Assembly: GCA_045603225.1 (NCBI GenBank)
Contig: JAZULT010000061.1
Location: forward strand, 1 to 17,748
DNA length: 17,748 nt
Reading direction: 5' to 3'
DNA from: RGIG9115 sp045603225
Lineage (GTDB): Bacteria > Bacillota > Clostridia > UBA1381
Made by a program: the position numbers and the translations under genes. The notes under the pieces were generated by a model that searched no databases, was not told the origin of the DNA, and worked only from the letters and a program-made list of their open reading frames with translations. Positions 17,615 to 17,748 of this stretch are shown here, piece after piece. Each line of letters starts with the position of its first letter. Positions within the stretch are counted from its first letter, which is position 1.

Positions 17615-17748
17615 AATAAAGGGGCTGTTTATAAAGTCAACCCACAACCATGGGGATGGTTAAAAATAGTGCAGAACGGACGAAACGAACCACTCGACGT
17701 ACCATCGTACGACTTCGGGCAGGGATTTATGTGATTTCATCACATAAA
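17615..17748. other. Non-coding, higher-GC, dyad-rich tail, possible mobile element edge
   Basis: This 134-base stretch to the window edge has no convincing gene. By my count 17641-17724 is about 54 percent G+C, well above the AT-rich genes before it. It opens with AAAGGGGCTGTTTATAAAG, resembling the ends of some insertion sequences, and holds three dyads: AACCAT/ATGGTT (17646-17661), CGTAC/GTACG (17698-17711) and a 9-bp stem at the end. No transposase is visible, so identity as a mobile element end is only a suggestion. Confidence 0.35.
17726..17748. repeat. Perfect 9-bp inverted repeat at the window edge
   Basis: TTTATGTGA (17726-17734) and TCACATAAA (17740-17748) flank a TTTCA loop. The window ends exactly at the last paired base, so the stem may be longer: AGGGA precedes the left arm, and a following TCCCT would extend it. 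It could be a terminator for convergent or upstream transcription, or part of a mobile element end. Confidence 0.6.

Noticed and set aside
17656..17748. Open frame starting MVKNSAERTKR and running off the window
   Set aside because: It is short, very basic, lacks a properly spaced ribosome binding site, and lies in dyad-rich DNA. It cannot be judged without the sequence to the right.

Overview
The window is one stretch of same-strand, tightly packed genes coding almost entirely for secreted or cell-surface carbohydrate-active proteins. Strong AGGAGG-type ribosome binding sites, AT-rich codon use, Gram-positive-type signal peptides and S-layer homology (SLH) repeats point to a low-GC Firmicute of class Clostridia. 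A gut or plant-polysaccharide degrader in the style of Monoglobus and its relatives fits; this placement is inference, because the window holds no rRNA or other phylogenetic marker.

Layout, all on the + strand: (1) 1-1338, the 3' part of a surface protein with a helical region, an eight-glycine linker and three C-terminal SLH repeats; (2) 1351-3774, a secreted beta-rich protein with a degenerate SLH-like N-terminus; (3) 3788-5824 and (4) 5862-8729, two secreted proteins built only of CBM4/9-like jelly-roll modules, Fn3-like domains and a shared C-terminal module, with no catalytic domain that I can see; a hairpin at 8745-8771; (5) 8796-13436, a 1546-residue multidomain glycoside hydrolase (GH-A clan, GH42-like) with C-terminal SLH repeats; (6) 13439-16303, a shorter paralogue of that hydrolase without SLH repeats; (7) 16305-17441, a GH28-like right-handed beta-helix protein without a signal peptide, whose C-terminal rungs (17423-17614) lie in another frame, so the gene looks frameshifted; (8) 17615-17748, non-coding DNA of higher G+C with several dyads, possibly the edge of a mobile element.

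The gaps between genes are 12, 13, 37, 66, 2 and 1 bases, and I see no convincing promoter inside, so the seven genes are probably one operon or the end of one. A working model (inference): proteins 1, 2 and 5 sit on the cell wall through SLH repeats, proteins 3 and 4 supply many carbohydrate-binding modules that hold a plant glycan at the surface, enzymes 5 and 6 remove sugars from it, and the GH28-like protein acts in the cytoplasm on imported acidic oligosaccharides. A pectin or rhamnogalacturonan/galactan substrate fits the GH28 plus GH42-like combination, but the sequence alone does not prove it.

The most notable structural feature is that both GH42-like enzymes carry a CBM4/9-like module inserted inside the catalytic barrel at the same place, plus a conserved helical module just before the barrel.
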